From Actinomycetes bacterium (lineage in GTDB: Bacteria > Actinomycetota > Actinomycetes > JAHEKZ01): a DNA stretch of 46,776 nucleotides. This document shows positions 23,951 through 32,041 of the stretch, piece after piece. Both the position numbers and the translations under genes were made by a program. How positions within the stretch are numbered: the first letter of the stretch is position 1; each line of letters starts with the position of its first letter. A model generated the notes under the pieces. It saw only the letters and a list, made by a program, of their open reading frames with translations. It had not been told where the DNA came from and did no database searches. The stretch is from NCBI GenBank assembly GCA_024644345.1, contig JAHELE010000008.1, positions 1 to 46,776 of the forward strand. The letters are read 5' to 3'.

Positions 23951-25339
23951 TCAGTGACCGGTGAGCAGGCCCATGGCTCGGTCGAGCAGTCGGGCGGGCC
24001 GACCGGTCTGCTGTTCACGTCGGTCAATCCACTCGGCCAGGTGGAAGCCCGCGTTGATACCGACGAACCGGAACGGCTCAGGCTCGAACGGGCGTGATTC
24101 CCGGCCGACCCAGGGAAGGGTGGTGAGGTCGCTGTCGGTGTCGGTGATCAGGTCGGCCAGTGTCCGACCGGCGAGGTTGGTCAAGGTGACGCCGTCGCCG
24201 GCATACCCGCCGGCAGTGGCGAACCCGGTGTCCCGGTCGAAGCGCACCGAGGGAAACCAGTCACGGGGGACGCCCAGAACTCCGCCCCAGCGGTGGGTCA
24301 CGGCCACGTCGTGCAGCGCGGGGAAGAGCTCGACCAAGGTGCGCCGAAGCGCATCGTGGACGCCGCGGGGGTGTTCGTAGGAAGGGTCGATCCGTGACCC
24401 CCAGTGGTAGGGAGCGCCCCGGCCGCCGAGGGCGATCCGGCCATCTGCTGTGCGTTGGGCATAGATGATGAAGCGCCGCTCGTCATTGAGGGTCTCGCGA
24501 TCCCGCCACCCGATTTCGTCCCAGAGCACGTCGGGAAGGGGCTCGGTCGCCATCATCAACGAATAGATGGGGACCAGCGCGCGTGGGTACTGCGGAAGGC
24601 TTGCCGTATAGCCCTCCAGGGCCCGCACCACGACCTCGGCCCTGACGTCCCCACGGACTGTTCGCACGATTCCCGGCTCGATCGCGGTGACCTCTGTGCC
24701 TTCGAACACCGTGACGCCGAGGCGTTCAACGGCCGTGGCCAGACCGCGCACCATTCGGGCGGGATGAATGGCAGCGCAGTGCGGTGTGTACAAGCCGCCG
24801 AACACGCGGTCTGCGGTGACCCGGGCTCTGGCCTCGCTCCGATCCAGCAGCATGAGGTCGTCTTCGGTGTGCTCCCATGCACGGGCGTGCGCCAGTTCTT
24901 CGTTCAAGCGCTCCCACTGCACTGGCGAGGTGGCGACCCGGAGGTAGCCACCCTTGGCGAAGTGGCCGTCGATCCCCTCCTTGGCAGCCACCGTGCCGAC
25001 TTCATCGATGCTCTCGTTGGCGGCTCGTTGGAACCGGAGGGCCTGATCCCTGGACGACTCACGGGCGATCTGCTCCCAGCTCGCCGGAAGGAAAGCTGAC
25101 GCCCAACCACCGTTGCGGCCCGATGCGCCGAATCCGGCGAACTCCTTTTCGAGCACCACCACCCTGATGGAGGGATCACGTTTCGCGAGGTAGTAGGCCG
25201 TCCACAGTCCAGTGAACCCTCCGCCCACAATCGCGATGTCCGCGTCGAGGTTGCCAGGGAGTGGTGGACGCAGTGACGCGAGATCACCGGTCGGGAGCGA
25301 GTCGTGCCAGTAAGAGATCGAGCGTCGAGCGGTGTCCAT
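23951..25339 (-). CDS. DAO-type FAD-dependent amine/amino-acid oxidoreductase
   Basis: A 462-residue flavoprotein. The FAD-binding motif IAIVGGGFTGLWTAYYLA lies near residues 33-50, followed by EKEFAGFGASGRNGGWAS, typical of PuuB-like gamma-glutamylputrescine oxidases and other DAO enzymes. A C-terminal glycine-rich motif is seen in ATAGGYAGDGVTLTNLAG near residue 395. It should oxidise a primary or secondary amine to an imine; the substrate is unknown. ATG 25339 has GGGGAG upstream. It faces a TetR gene across a 45-base region holding two promoters and one operator. Confidence 0.87.
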   Translation of the reverse strand: MDTARRSISYWHDSLPTGDLASLRPPLPGNLDADIAIVGGGFTGLWTAYYLAKRDPSIRVVVLEKEFAGFGASGRNGGWASAFLPASWEQIARESSRDQALRFQRAANESIDEVGTVAAKEGIDGHFAKGGYLRVATSPVQWERLNEELAHARAWEHTEDDLMLLDRSEARARVTADRVFGGLYTPHCAAIHPARMVRGLATAVERLGVTVFEGTEVTAIEPGIVRTVRGDVRAEVVVRALEGYTASLPQYPRALVPIYSLMMATEPLPDVLWDEIGWRDRETLNDERRFIIYAQRTADGRIALGGRGAPYHWGSRIDPSYEHPRGVHDALRRTLVELFPALHDVAVTHRWGGVLGVPRDWFPSVRFDRDTGFATAGGYAGDGVTLTNLAGRTLADLITDTDSDLTTLPWVGRESRPFEPEPFRFVGINAGFHLAEWIDRREQQTGRPARLLDRAMGLLTGH

Positions 25340-25349
25340 GGGCTCCCCA

Positions 25350-25377
25350 TTGTTTCCGTATGTGCATACGGTATAAC
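25350..25377 (+). promoter_or_regulatory. Promoter of the tetR-EamA operon
   Basis: -35 TTGTTT (25350-25355), 16-base spacer, -10 TATAAC (25372-25377). The spacer is exactly the operator palindrome. Confidence 0.65.
25356..25371. promoter_or_regulatory. Shared operator between the DAO gene and tetR
   Basis: Perfect inverted repeat CCGTATG-TG-CATACGG. It fills the spacer of the rightward promoter and overlaps the -10 and start site of the leftward promoter, so one bound dimer would block both. Confidence 0.8.
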
Positions 25378-25398
25378 GGGAGGCATGACCGAGGTCAA
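25370..25398 (-). promoter_or_regulatory. Promoter of the DAO-type oxidoreductase gene
   Basis: Minus strand: -35 TTGACC (25398-25393), 17-base spacer, -10 TATACC (25375-25370). The -35 lies inside the first codons of the divergent tetR gene, and the two -10 boxes overlap. Confidence 0.65.
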
Positions 25399-26005
25399 GC
25401 GCAAGGGGCGTCCACCAGCTCACGACAGGGCCGAGCTGCTGCGGCAGGCCAAAGCCGTCGCAGTCGAGAGGGGCTTTGACGCACTCCGGTTCACTGACGT
25501 GGCCGAGGCGACAGGCGTTCCGGTGAGCTCGCTGCAGTACGCATTCGGCACGCGCGACGATCTCGTCCGCGAGGTGTTGCGGGCCGGCGTGGCCGAAGAG
25601 CTGCGAAGGATGCAGCTGGCTGTCGAGCACGAGCTCGATCCGTGGAAGCGCATCGAGAAGTACATCCGTCTAGGGATCTCGATCGACGACGACAGACGCC
25701 GCGAGGGGTGGTTGCTCTGGATTGAATACTGGCGCGCTGCTTCGCGAGACGAGGTGTTGCGGGAGGAGTCTGCCGCCGTGGCGCGCCAGTGGCGCCAACT
25801 CGTGAGACGCGCAGTCGACGACGGGGTGACGATCGGACGTTTCACGATCGACGGAACGGCCCAGGACGCTGCGGCATCGCTGGTTGCTCTGGTGGATGGG
25901 TTGTCGTTGCAGGTGGAGCTGGGTGATGACCGCATGAGGTCTGCCCGGGCGACCCGAGCGGCTATGCGATCGGCCCGTCGCATCCTGGGAACGCGCGCAG
26001 CATGA
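25385..26005 (+). CDS. TetR-family regulator of the DAO/EamA locus
   Basis: A 206-residue regulator. The helix-turn-helix occupies about residues 14-58 (AVAVERGFDALRFTDVAEATG, then SLQYAFGTRDDLV). The C-terminal ligand domain has WLLWIEYWRAASRDE, similar to BetI-like repressors. ATG 25385 follows GGGAGG; the ORF-track start at 25304 would run backwards through the promoters. It overlaps the EamA gene by four bases and is divergent from the oxidoreductase, so it probably controls oxidation and transport of one compound. Confidence 0.9.
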   Translation: MTEVKRKGRPPAHDRAELLRQAKAVAVERGFDALRFTDVAEATGVPVSSLQYAFGTRDDLVREVLRAGVAEELRRMQLAVEHELDPWKRIEKYIRLGISIDDDRRREGWLLWIEYWRAASRDEVLREESAAVARQWRQLVRRAVDDGVTIGRFTIDGTAQDAAASLVALVDGLSLQVELGDDRMRSARATRAAMRSARRILGTRAA

Positions 26006-26841
26006 CGGCCATCTTCCTGGCGCTCGGATCGTCCATCGCCTTCGGGCTCACCGACTTCCTCGGGGGTCTTGCGGCGCGTCGTGCGCACATCTTCCTGCTG
26101 GGCTCGCTGACCCAACCGTTTGGGCTTGTGGTGCTTCTGCTCGTCGCCCCGCTGGTGGGGGGAAGCATGAGCGCCGATGTCTGGCTGTGGGGAGCGGTGT
26201 CCGGACTGGGCGGCGCCTTTGCCTATGTGTTCCTGTTCCGTGCCCTGGCGATGGGGCCGATGAGCGTGGCCTCGCCGATCTCCGCCCTGGTTGCCGTCGT
26301 CCTCCCCGTCCTGGCCGGTGTCGCGTTCGGCGAGCGCCTCCCCGTACTTGGATGGGTGGGAATCGCTGTCGGCATGGTCGCTGTGTTCATGGTTTCCCAG
26401 GTGCACGAGGACGCTCCACACCCGGTCTCCTCCCAGGTCCTCCTGCTCTCGTTCGGCGCGGGGGTCTTCATCTCGGTCTTCCTGGTGGCACTCGAGAGGG
26501 CGCCTGCAGACAGTGGCCTCTGGCCGCTGGTAGTCGTCCGGATCGTGACGTCGGTGCTTCTGCTCTCGGCGGCGGTGGCGTCGAGGGTGGTGTCGCGCCC
26601 GGCCCGCGACGTAGCGGTTCTGGCGATCGTCTCGACGTTGCTGGACGTCACCGCTACCGCCATGTTCATGCTGGCAACGCGCGAGGGCCTGCTCACGGTC
26701 GTGGCCGTGATCACGGCGCTGTACCCGGCGGCCACCGTGGTCATGGCCCGGATTGTGCTCAAGGAGCACCTGCAGGCCCTGCAGCGCTATGGGCTCGGGC
26801 TTGCCGCGGTCTCCGTGGCGGTTCTCGCGTCTGTGGCCTGA
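26002..26841 (+). CDS. EamA/DMT-superfamily transporter
   Basis: A 279-residue membrane protein with about ten hydrophobic segments in two halves, the EamA repeat layout. The ends of the halves show the expected patterns, for example ASPISALVAVVLPVLAGVAFGERL (helices 4-5) and ITALYPAATVVMARIVLKEHL near residue 245. DMT proteins usually export metabolites such as amino acids. The start overlaps the TetR stop (ATGA). Together with the divergent DAO enzyme this suggests that the exported compound is a substrate or product of that enzyme; this is inference. Confidence 0.86.
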   Translation: MTAIFLALGSSIAFGLTDFLGGLAARRAHIFLLGSLTQPFGLVVLLLVAPLVGGSMSADVWLWGAVSGLGGAFAYVFLFRALAMGPMSVASPISALVAVVLPVLAGVAFGERLPVLGWVGIAVGMVAVFMVSQVHEDAPHPVSSQVLLLSFGAGVFISVFLVALERAPADSGLWPLVVVRIVTSVLLLSAAVASRVVSRPARDVAVLAIVSTLLDVTATAMFMLATREGLLTVVAVITALYPAATVVMARIVLKEHLQALQRYGLGLAAVSVAVLASVA

Positions 26842-26875
26842 AGGTCAGCCCCTACCGCGCCGAAAGGTAGGTGTG

Positions 26876-27283
26876 ATGGGACAGATGGGACAAAGCCTGG
26901 GCCGGGTGATGGTCGTCGACGACTCGGCGACGATCCGAGAGCTGATCGCGCTCAACCTCGGCCTCGAGGGATACGACGTGCAGACCGCGTCCGACGGTGA
27001 GGAGTGCCTGCGCCTGCTGGGCGAGGTTGCCGAGGGCAGGGCTCCCGCGCCGCAGCTGCTCTGTCTCGACGTCGTGATGCCTGGTCTGGACGGCGTCGAG
27101 CTCACCGCCAAGCTCAAAGCCACGCCATCGATGGCCGCCATCCCAATCTTGATCATCAGCGCGTCGGCGCAGCGCCGCGACTTCGAGCTCGCGCAGGGGG
27201 CGGGTGCCGACGGGTATCTGACCAAGCCTTTTGATCCCGATGAGCTGCTGGCCCAGGTAGAACGGCTGATCGCCGCAGGCTGA
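26876..27283 (+). CDS. Single-domain response regulator (receiver domain only)
   Basis: A 135-residue CheY-like protein. All receiver residues are present: acidic pair Asp15-Asp16 in VVDDS, phospho-acceptor Asp65 in LCLDVVMPG, Ser95 in IISAS, and Lys117 in TKPF. No output domain follows and no histidine kinase gene is nearby. It would pass on a phosphoryl signal by protein contact. The ATG at 26876 is chosen over the ORF-track start at 26753, which lies within the EamA gene. It precedes a DoxX-like gene by 18 bases. Confidence 0.87.
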   Translation: MGQMGQSLGRVMVVDDSATIRELIALNLGLEGYDVQTASDGEECLRLLGEVAEGRAPAPQLLCLDVVMPGLDGVELTAKLKATPSMAAIPILIISASAQRRDFELAQGAGADGYLTKPFDPDELLAQVERLIAAG

Positions 27284-27301
27284 TCTGAGAGGATCCCCGG
27301 C

Positions 27302-27658
27302 GTGGAACTGCTCGCGGTCGGACTGTCGCTCCTGCTCACCCTGCTCGCTGTGATCATCGGCATGGCCAAGGTGCAGCACCTCCCTGCCTCGCTGGAGGTA
27401 CGCGACCGGGCGAAGATCGCCCCCCTGCTCTGGACGATCTGGGGCTGGCTGGAGCTGGTCGCAGCCGGGTTTCTCGTCGTGGGGATCTTTGCGGCACACG
27501 AGGCCGCCATCGCGGCTGCCTGTGTGCTCGGCCTCTCCTTCGTGCTGCTCGCCGCCACTCAGCTGGAGAGAGGCCAACCCGTCGCCGCGGCTCTGCCGGC
27601 GTTGGTGCTGTCGGCTCTCGCCGTGGGCACCGTGGCTGCCGTCGTCGCCGCCGGCTGA
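27302..27658 (+). CDS. DoxX-like small membrane protein
   Basis: A 118-residue protein with four predicted membrane helices. KVQHLPASLEVRDRAKIAPLLWTIWGWLE between helices 1 and 2 matches the DoxX-like pattern common in Actinobacteria. Function unknown; some DoxX proteins are linked to redox homeostasis. GTG 27302 follows GAGAGGA with an eight-base gap. It is likely cotranscribed with the receiver-domain gene just upstream, and argS begins 43 bases downstream. Confidence 0.72.
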   Translation: MELLAVGLSLLLTLLAVIIGMAKVQHLPASLEVRDRAKIAPLLWTIWGWLELVAAGFLVVGIFAAHEAAIAAACVLGLSFVLLAATQLERGQPVAAALPALVLSALAVGTVAAVVAAG

Positions 27659-27688
27659 GGGGCTCGATCGCTTCGCCGCTCGCGTCAC

Positions 27689-27694
27689 TACCCT
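27689..27694 (+). promoter_or_regulatory. -10 box of argS (leaderless transcript)
   Basis: TACCCT followed by six bases and the GTG at 27701. This TANNNT-N6-start spacing is typical of leaderless actinobacterial genes and favours GTG 27701 over GTG 27695. Confidence 0.6.
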
Positions 27695-27700
27695 GTGGGG

Positions 27701-29368
27701 GTGACCCCCGCAGAACTGTCCTCAGCGCTTGCCTCCGTGCTGGATGCTGCGTTGGCGTCGGGCGAGCTGGACGTCCCGGCCGACAAGAAGCCGACCACCA
27801 TCGTTGTCGAGCGTCCGCGGTCGGCTGAGCACGGCGACTACGCCACGAACGTAGCGTTGCAGTTGGCGAAGGCGGCGGGACGCCCGCCACGCGAGATCGC
27901 CTCGATACTGGCGCGACGCGTGGCTGAGCTGCCCGGAGTCGCATCGGTTGACATCGCCGGACCAGGCTTCCTGAACATCACCTTGGAGACGGCGGCGCAG
28001 GGTGAACTTGCTCGCTCGATCGTCAACGCCGGGGAGAAATATGGACGCGTGACCTCGATGACAGGTCAGCGAGTGAACCTAGAGTTCATCAGCGCCAATC
28101 CGAACGGACCCCTGCATCTTGGCCACACCCGATGGGCGGCCGTCGGCGACGCGATGGCCCGCGTTCTCGAGGCCGCCGGCGCCGATGTGGTGCGCGAGTT
28201 CTACATCAACGACCGTGGCGTCCAGATGGACCGTTTCGGAGAGTCCTTGCGCGAGGCAGCGAATGGCCGACCCGCGCCAGAGGACGGCTACCACGGCGGC
28301 TATATCACTGACCTTGCCGCCGCCATCATCTCCGAGCACCCCGACTACCTCGAACGAGCCGACGACGAACAGCTCGTTGCCTTCCGGGAGGCGGGGTATG
28401 CCCGTCAGCTCAAGCAGCAGCAAGATGTTCTCGCTCTCTTCCGTACCACCTTCGACGTCTGGTACTCAGAGCGTTCGCTCCACGAGTCTGGCGCCGTCGA
28501 GAGGGGACTTGCCCGCTTGCGCGACAAGGGCCATGTCTTCGAGTCGGACGATGCCGTGTGGCTCAGGACTACGGACTTCGACGACGACAAGGACCGGGTG
28601 CTCGTCAAGAGTGACGGCGAGACCACGTACTTCGCGTCAGACGCGGCGTACTACGTCGACAAACGCTCGCGCGGGTTCGACATCAACATCTACTTGCTGG
28701 GGGCCGATCACCACGGATACGTGAACCGGCTCCGGGCTATCGCAGCCTGTGCCGGAGACGACCCCGACGTGGCGATCGAGGTGTTGATCGGCCAGCTGGT
28801 CAAGATGTACCGCGGCGGTGATGAGATCCGGCTCTCCAAGCGGAAGGGCGACATCGTCTCTCTCGAAGATCTGGTGGACGAGGTCGGCGTCGACGCGGCT
28901 CGCTACACACTGTGTCGGTACCCGGTCGACTCGCCTTTGACCCTCGATCTCGACCTCTTGGTCAAGCAGACGAACGACAACCCGGTCTTCTACGTGCAGT
29001 ACGCCCACGCACGCATCTCGTCGCTGCTCAGGAACGCGGCGGATCTAGGAATCGCGGTCGACGTGGATACTTTCGACCCAGCATTGTTGACGCACGACCG
29101 CGAAGGCGCCCTGCTCGGTGTTCTGGGCGAGTTCCCTCGGGTTGTTGCGAGCGCTGCCGAGCTGCGTGAGCCGCATCGGGTAGCGCGTTACCTCGAGGAG
29201 CTCGCGACCGCCTACCACAAGTTCTACGACGCGTGTCGGGTCCTGCCGCGCGGAGACGAGGTGGCTACGCCAACGCATGCCGCACGCTTGGTGCTGTGCG
29301 CAGCCACCCGTCAGGTGCTGGCGAATGGCCTCGATCTGCTGGGCGTCTCGGCTCCGGAGCGGATGTAG
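27701..29368 (+). CDS. argS: Arginyl-tRNA synthetase
   Basis: A 555-residue class I synthetase that charges tRNA-Arg. An N-terminal tRNA-binding domain is followed by [17 protein letters not shown], with the HIGH-type motif at residues 139-142. A KMSKS-like loop reads LSKRKGD near Lys380, and the C-terminal DALR anticodon domain begins near [12 protein letters not shown] with [13 protein letters not shown]. The chain ends in LGVSAPERM, normal for ArgS. I prefer GTG 27701 for its leaderless -10 spacing; GTG 27695, used in the ORF track, adds two residues. It heads the argS-lysA-hom-thr-rho block. Confidence 0.96.
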   Translation: MTPAELSSALASVLDAALASGELDVPADKKPTTIVVERPRSAEHGDYATNVALQLAKAAGRPPREIASILARRVAELPGVASVDIAGPGFLNITLETAAQGELARSIVNAGEKYGRVTSMTGQRVNLEFISANPNGPLHLGHTRWAAVGDAMARVLEAAGADVVREFYINDRGVQMDRFGESLREAANGRPAPEDGYHGGYITDLAAAIISEHPDYLERADDEQLVAFREAGYARQLKQQQDVLALFRTTFDVWYSERSLHESGAVERGLARLRDKGHVFESDDAVWLRTTDFDDDKDRVLVKSDGETTYFASDAAYYVDKRSRGFDINIYLLGADHHGYVNRLRAIAACAGDDPDVAIEVLIGQLVKMYRGGDEIRLSKRKGDIVSLEDLVDEVGVDAARYTLCRYPVDSPLTLDLDLLVKQTNDNPVFYVQYAHARISSLLRNAADLGIAVDVDTFDPALLTHDREGALLGVLGEFPRVVASAAELREPHRVARYLEELATAYHKFYDACRVLPRGDEVATPTHAARLVLCAATRQVLANGLDLLGVSAPERM

Positions 29369-29391
29369 CGACAGCCGTACCTTCGTTCGGA

Positions 29392-29397
29392 TACGTT
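29392..29397 (+). promoter_or_regulatory. Candidate -10 box before a leader ORF
   Basis: TACGTT, followed by exactly six bases and the ATG at 29404. It would give a leaderless transcript starting with the 18-codon ORF. Confidence 0.45.
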
Positions 29398-29403
29398 CGC
29401 TGT

Positions 29404-29460
29404 ATGGGGATGAAGGATGAGACCGGGACCATTCGGCTGCAGGGGGTTGATGGGAGGTAG
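29404..29460 (+). CDS. Possible 18-residue leaderless leader ORF
   Basis: ATG to TAG, beginning MGMKDETGTIRL. It starts six bases after a TACGTT -10 box, and its last codons contain the GGGAGG ribosome site of the next gene, so the two could be coupled. No homologue is recognised. It may be only a chance ORF at the 5' end of the transcript. Confidence 0.3.
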   Translation: MGMKDETGTIRLQGVDGR

Positions 29461-29462
29461 CA

Positions 29463-29846
29463 GTGGCCCAGGAGCACTTCGACGATGTCTTCCGCCATCT
29501 GAGGGCGATCCTTAAGCCCTACGAGCCTGCCATGGAGGTCATCTCCGACACCGCCACCGACTTCGGTCTGCAGACCCATTGGCGCAGGCACAAGGACGGA
29601 TACCCTGGGTACTTTGCCGGCGTGAGGGTCGGCAAGCGCTACGTCAGCTATCACTTGATGCCTCTCTACGCTTTTCCTGACCTGCTCAATGATCTGAGCC
29701 CGGAGTTACGGATGCGTATGCAGGGCAAGAGCTGCTTCAACTTCACCAGAAGCGACGACGGCTTGTTCGAGGAGCTGGACGCTCTGACGCGACGTGGTTA
29801 CGAGATGTTCGAAGCGAACGGACTTCTGGAGAACTCCCATGGCTGA
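29463..29846 (+). CDS. Hypothetical protein, about 127 residues
   Basis: A small soluble protein. RVGKRYVSYHLMPLYAFPDLLNDLSPELR and MQGKSCFNFTR suggest a compact fold like that of DUF1801-type proteins, but I cannot confirm the family. There is no signal peptide or membrane segment. GTG 29463 has GGGAGG six bases upstream. It overlaps the start of the LapA-domain gene by eight bases, so the two are coexpressed. Confidence 0.72.
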   Translation: MAQEHFDDVFRHLRAILKPYEPAMEVISDTATDFGLQTHWRRHKDGYPGYFAGVRVGKRYVSYHLMPLYAFPDLLNDLSPELRMRMQGKSCFNFTRSDDGLFEELDALTRRGYEMFEANGLLENSHG

Positions 29847-30090
29847 GTCGGGTCGAAACTTCAGGGTGACCCCATCCCTGGTGCTCTGGTCGCTGTTGGC
29901 GGTTCTCGCCGTCATCCTGGTGGCCCAGAACTCGTCGGACACGACCATCCAGGTCTTGGGCTGGACGATTCAGGCGCCGCTCTTCGTCGTCATCGTCCTG
30001 GCGATGCTGGCCGGCTGGGGCCTGGGGCTTCTCGGCTCTCAGGCATGGTCGTGGCGGCGTCGGCGTACCGACGGCCGAGATTCCGACTAG
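29839..30090 (+). CDS. LapA-domain (DUF1049) small membrane protein
   Basis: An 83-residue protein with two membrane helices: LVLWSLLAVLAVILVAQN and APLFVVIVLAMLAGWGLGLL. The AQN motif after helix 1 and the glycine-rich second helix match the LapA/DUF1049 pattern, known in E. coli from a lipopolysaccharide assembly partner. In a Gram-positive cell the role is unknown. It ends in a basic WRRRR tail. ATG 29839 is inside the end of the previous gene; the ORF-track start at 29794 is too early. Confidence 0.75.
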   Translation: MAESGRNFRVTPSLVLWSLLAVLAVILVAQNSSDTTIQVLGWTIQAPLFVVIVLAMLAGWGLGLLGSQAWSWRRRRTDGRDSD

Positions 30091-30129
30091 TCAGAAGACG
30101 CCGCCCCCTCGGGTCTGCACGCCGCGCAC

Positions 30130-30135
30130 TACCCT
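30130..30135 (+). promoter_or_regulatory. Candidate -10 box of lysA
   Basis: TACCCT, 30 bases upstream of the lysA ATG and before the AGAAGGAG ribosome site. No convincing -35 hexamer. Confidence 0.4.
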
Positions 30136-30165
30136 CGACGACTTGCCCCGAGAAGGAGTACGACC

Positions 30166-31566
30166 ATGCGCGCTCACCCGGCCGGTCCCCGTCACGGCGA
30201 CCTCGTCGCTGATGCGTTGCCGGCTGCGCCGCCCGCCGACCTCAACGCCCTGAGCAGCCATGTCTGGCCGGCGGGGATGGTGCGGACACCGTCAGGTGGC
30301 ATGAGCCTGCACGGTCAGTCGGTGTCAGAGCTGGCGAGGATGCACGGCACGCCGCTCTTCCTGCTCGACGAGGACGACTTTCGTGGCCGCTCACGCGAGT
30401 ACGCGGCCTCCTTTTCCGGAACGGACGTCTACTACGCCAGCAAGGCGTTCACCTCTGTTGCGCTGCTCCGGTGGGTTGCTGAGGAGGGACTGGGGCTCGA
30501 TGTCGCGACCGGCGGAGAGCTGGCGGTCGCCGAGCGTGCGCAGTTTCCGATGGACCGCGTGCTCTTCCACGGCAACAACAAGTCCGTCGACGAGCTGGCC
30601 ATCGCTGTCCGGCTGGGTGTGGGTCGGGTCGTCATCGACTCGACGGAGGAGATCCGCCGCCTCGCGCGCTGTGCCGAGGAGGCTGGTGTCCGCCAGCAGG
30701 TGCTCGTGCGGGTGACGGTGGGCGTCGAGGCGCACACGCATGAGTTCATCGCCACCGCTCACGAGGACCAGAAGTTTGGGTTCTCCCTGGCTTCAGGAGC
30801 GGCGTCCCGTGCGATCGAGCTCGTGCTGATGCAACCTTCACTCGAGCTGGTGGGTGTGCACTCGCATATCGGCTCACAGATCTTCGACACGTCCGGCTTT
30901 GAGGTGGCTGCGCACCGAGCGGTTGAGCTGCTGGCCGCCGTCCGCTCGCGTCACGGCATTGAGCTGCCCGAGCTCAATCTCGGTGGGGGCTTAGGGATCG
31001 CGTACGTGGACTCCGACGACCCGGCGGCTACTGAGGAGGTCGCTGGCAGTCTGCTGGCGATCGTCGAGCGCGAGTGCCGGGCGTACGAGCTGTCCGTACC
31101 GCGACTGGCCGTGGAACCCGGCCGAGCACTGGTCGGTCCCAGCATGGTGACGGTCTACGAGGTGGGAACGGTCAAACGGGTGGCCTTGGACGCCGGCGCC
31201 TCGCGAACCTACGTGAGTGTGGATGGTGGCATGAGTGACAACCCGCGCACCGCGCTGTACGACGCCGACTACACCGTGGTCGTGGCTGACCGGCACTCTG
31301 ATGCTGCACCGATGTTGGGTCGCGTCGTCGGCAAGCACTGCGAGAGCGGTGACATCGTCGTGCGGGATGCCTGGCTTCCGGACGACGTACGAGCTGATGA
31401 CCTGCTGGCGGTTGCGGCGACCGGTGCCTACTGCCGATCCATGTCGTCGACCTACAACCTGCTGGGCCGACCCCCGGTGGTCGCCGTCTCGTCCGGCCGC
31501 TCTCCGCAGGTGCTGCTGCGTCGCGAGACGATCGACGACCTCCTCGCCCTCGATACCGGCGCCTGA
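30166..31566 (+). CDS. lysA: Diaminopimelate decarboxylase
   Basis: A 466-residue PLP enzyme catalysing the last step of lysine synthesis, meso-diaminopimelate to L-lysine. The PLP lysine is Lys93 in YYASKAF. HGNNKS, GVHSHIGSQIFD and LNLGGGLGI (phosphate-binding) follow in order, and EPGRALVGPS and HCESGDIVVRDAWLP mark the C-terminal beta domain that completes the active site. ATG 30166 follows AGAAGGAG. It lies upstream of hom-thrC-thrB, grouping the lysine and threonine branches of the aspartate pathway. Confidence 0.96.
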   Translation: MRAHPAGPRHGDLVADALPAAPPADLNALSSHVWPAGMVRTPSGGMSLHGQSVSELARMHGTPLFLLDEDDFRGRSREYAASFSGTDVYYASKAFTSVALLRWVAEEGLGLDVATGGELAVAERAQFPMDRVLFHGNNKSVDELAIAVRLGVGRVVIDSTEEIRRLARCAEEAGVRQQVLVRVTVGVEAHTHEFIATAHEDQKFGFSLASGAASRAIELVLMQPSLELVGVHSHIGSQIFDTSGFEVAAHRAVELLAAVRSRHGIELPELNLGGGLGIAYVDSDDPAATEEVAGSLLAIVERECRAYELSVPRLAVEPGRALVGPSMVTVYEVGTVKRVALDAGASRTYVSVDGGMSDNPRTALYDADYTVVVADRHSDAAPMLGRVVGKHCESGDIVVRDAWLPDDVRADDLLAVAATGAYCRSMSSTYNLLGRPPVVAVSSGRSPQVLLRRETIDDLLALDTGA

Positions 31567-31595
31567 GAGCTGTCGGGCGTGTTGCTGGCTGGTTC

Positions 31596-31601
31596 TAGGC
31601 T
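31596..31601 (+). promoter_or_regulatory. -10 box of the VOC-family gene (leaderless)
   Basis: TAGGCT followed by six bases and the ATG at 31608, the spacing of a leaderless start. No clear Shine-Dalgarno sequence lies upstream of the gene. Confidence 0.5.
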
Positions 31602-31607
31602 GGTGCC

Positions 31608-31991
31608 ATGCGCGTATCCGTGGTGCTCGACTGCCAGGACCCCGATGCTCTGACGCCTTTCTGGGAGGCGGCCCTCGGCTATCGGCTCGTCGACCAGGCC
31701 GACGGCTACCGGATCCTGGCGCCGCTCGAGGGCGAACCACCGGGTCCGGTGCTGATCCTGCAGCCGGTGCCAGAGGAACGTCTGGGCAAGAATCGGATGC
31801 ATCTCGATGTCCACGCGGACAGTGCCAGAGACCATATCCGGCTCCTCGAGTCGATGGGCGGGCGTCAGCTGGGGGCTCCGATCGCCGCCTACGGTGTCGA
31901 ATGGCAGACCATGGCAGACCCCGAGGGCCATGAGTTCTGTGTGGTCGCGCATGGGAGGCTTGACCCCGACCTACCCGAGGGCGACGCCTAG
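31608..31991 (+). CDS. VOC-superfamily (glyoxalase-like) protein
   Basis: A 127-residue protein with the paired beta-alpha-beta-beta-beta units of the VOC fold: VVLDCQDPDALTPFWEAALGY at the start, NRMHLDVHADSARDHIRLLESMGG in the middle, and WQTMADPEGHEFCVVAHG at the end. The H-L-D and final E positions are those that bind a metal in active members. Substrate unknown. It is inserted between lysA and hom on the same strand. The -10 box six bases upstream suggests its own leaderless transcript. Confidence 0.82.
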   Translation: MRVSVVLDCQDPDALTPFWEAALGYRLVDQADGYRILAPLEGEPPGPVLILQPVPEERLGKNRMHLDVHADSARDHIRLLESMGGRQLGAPIAAYGVEWQTMADPEGHEFCVVAHGRLDPDLPEGDA

Positions 31992-32041
31992 CCGCTCGGG
32001 AGCTCTGGCCCGCCGCCGGAGTTGACCGACCGGGAGGACCG

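Noticed and set aside
25420-26769. 449-residue minus-strand ORF opposite tetR and EamA
   Set aside because: His/Arg/Glu-rich low-complexity translation, typical of an antisense frame of a membrane protein gene.
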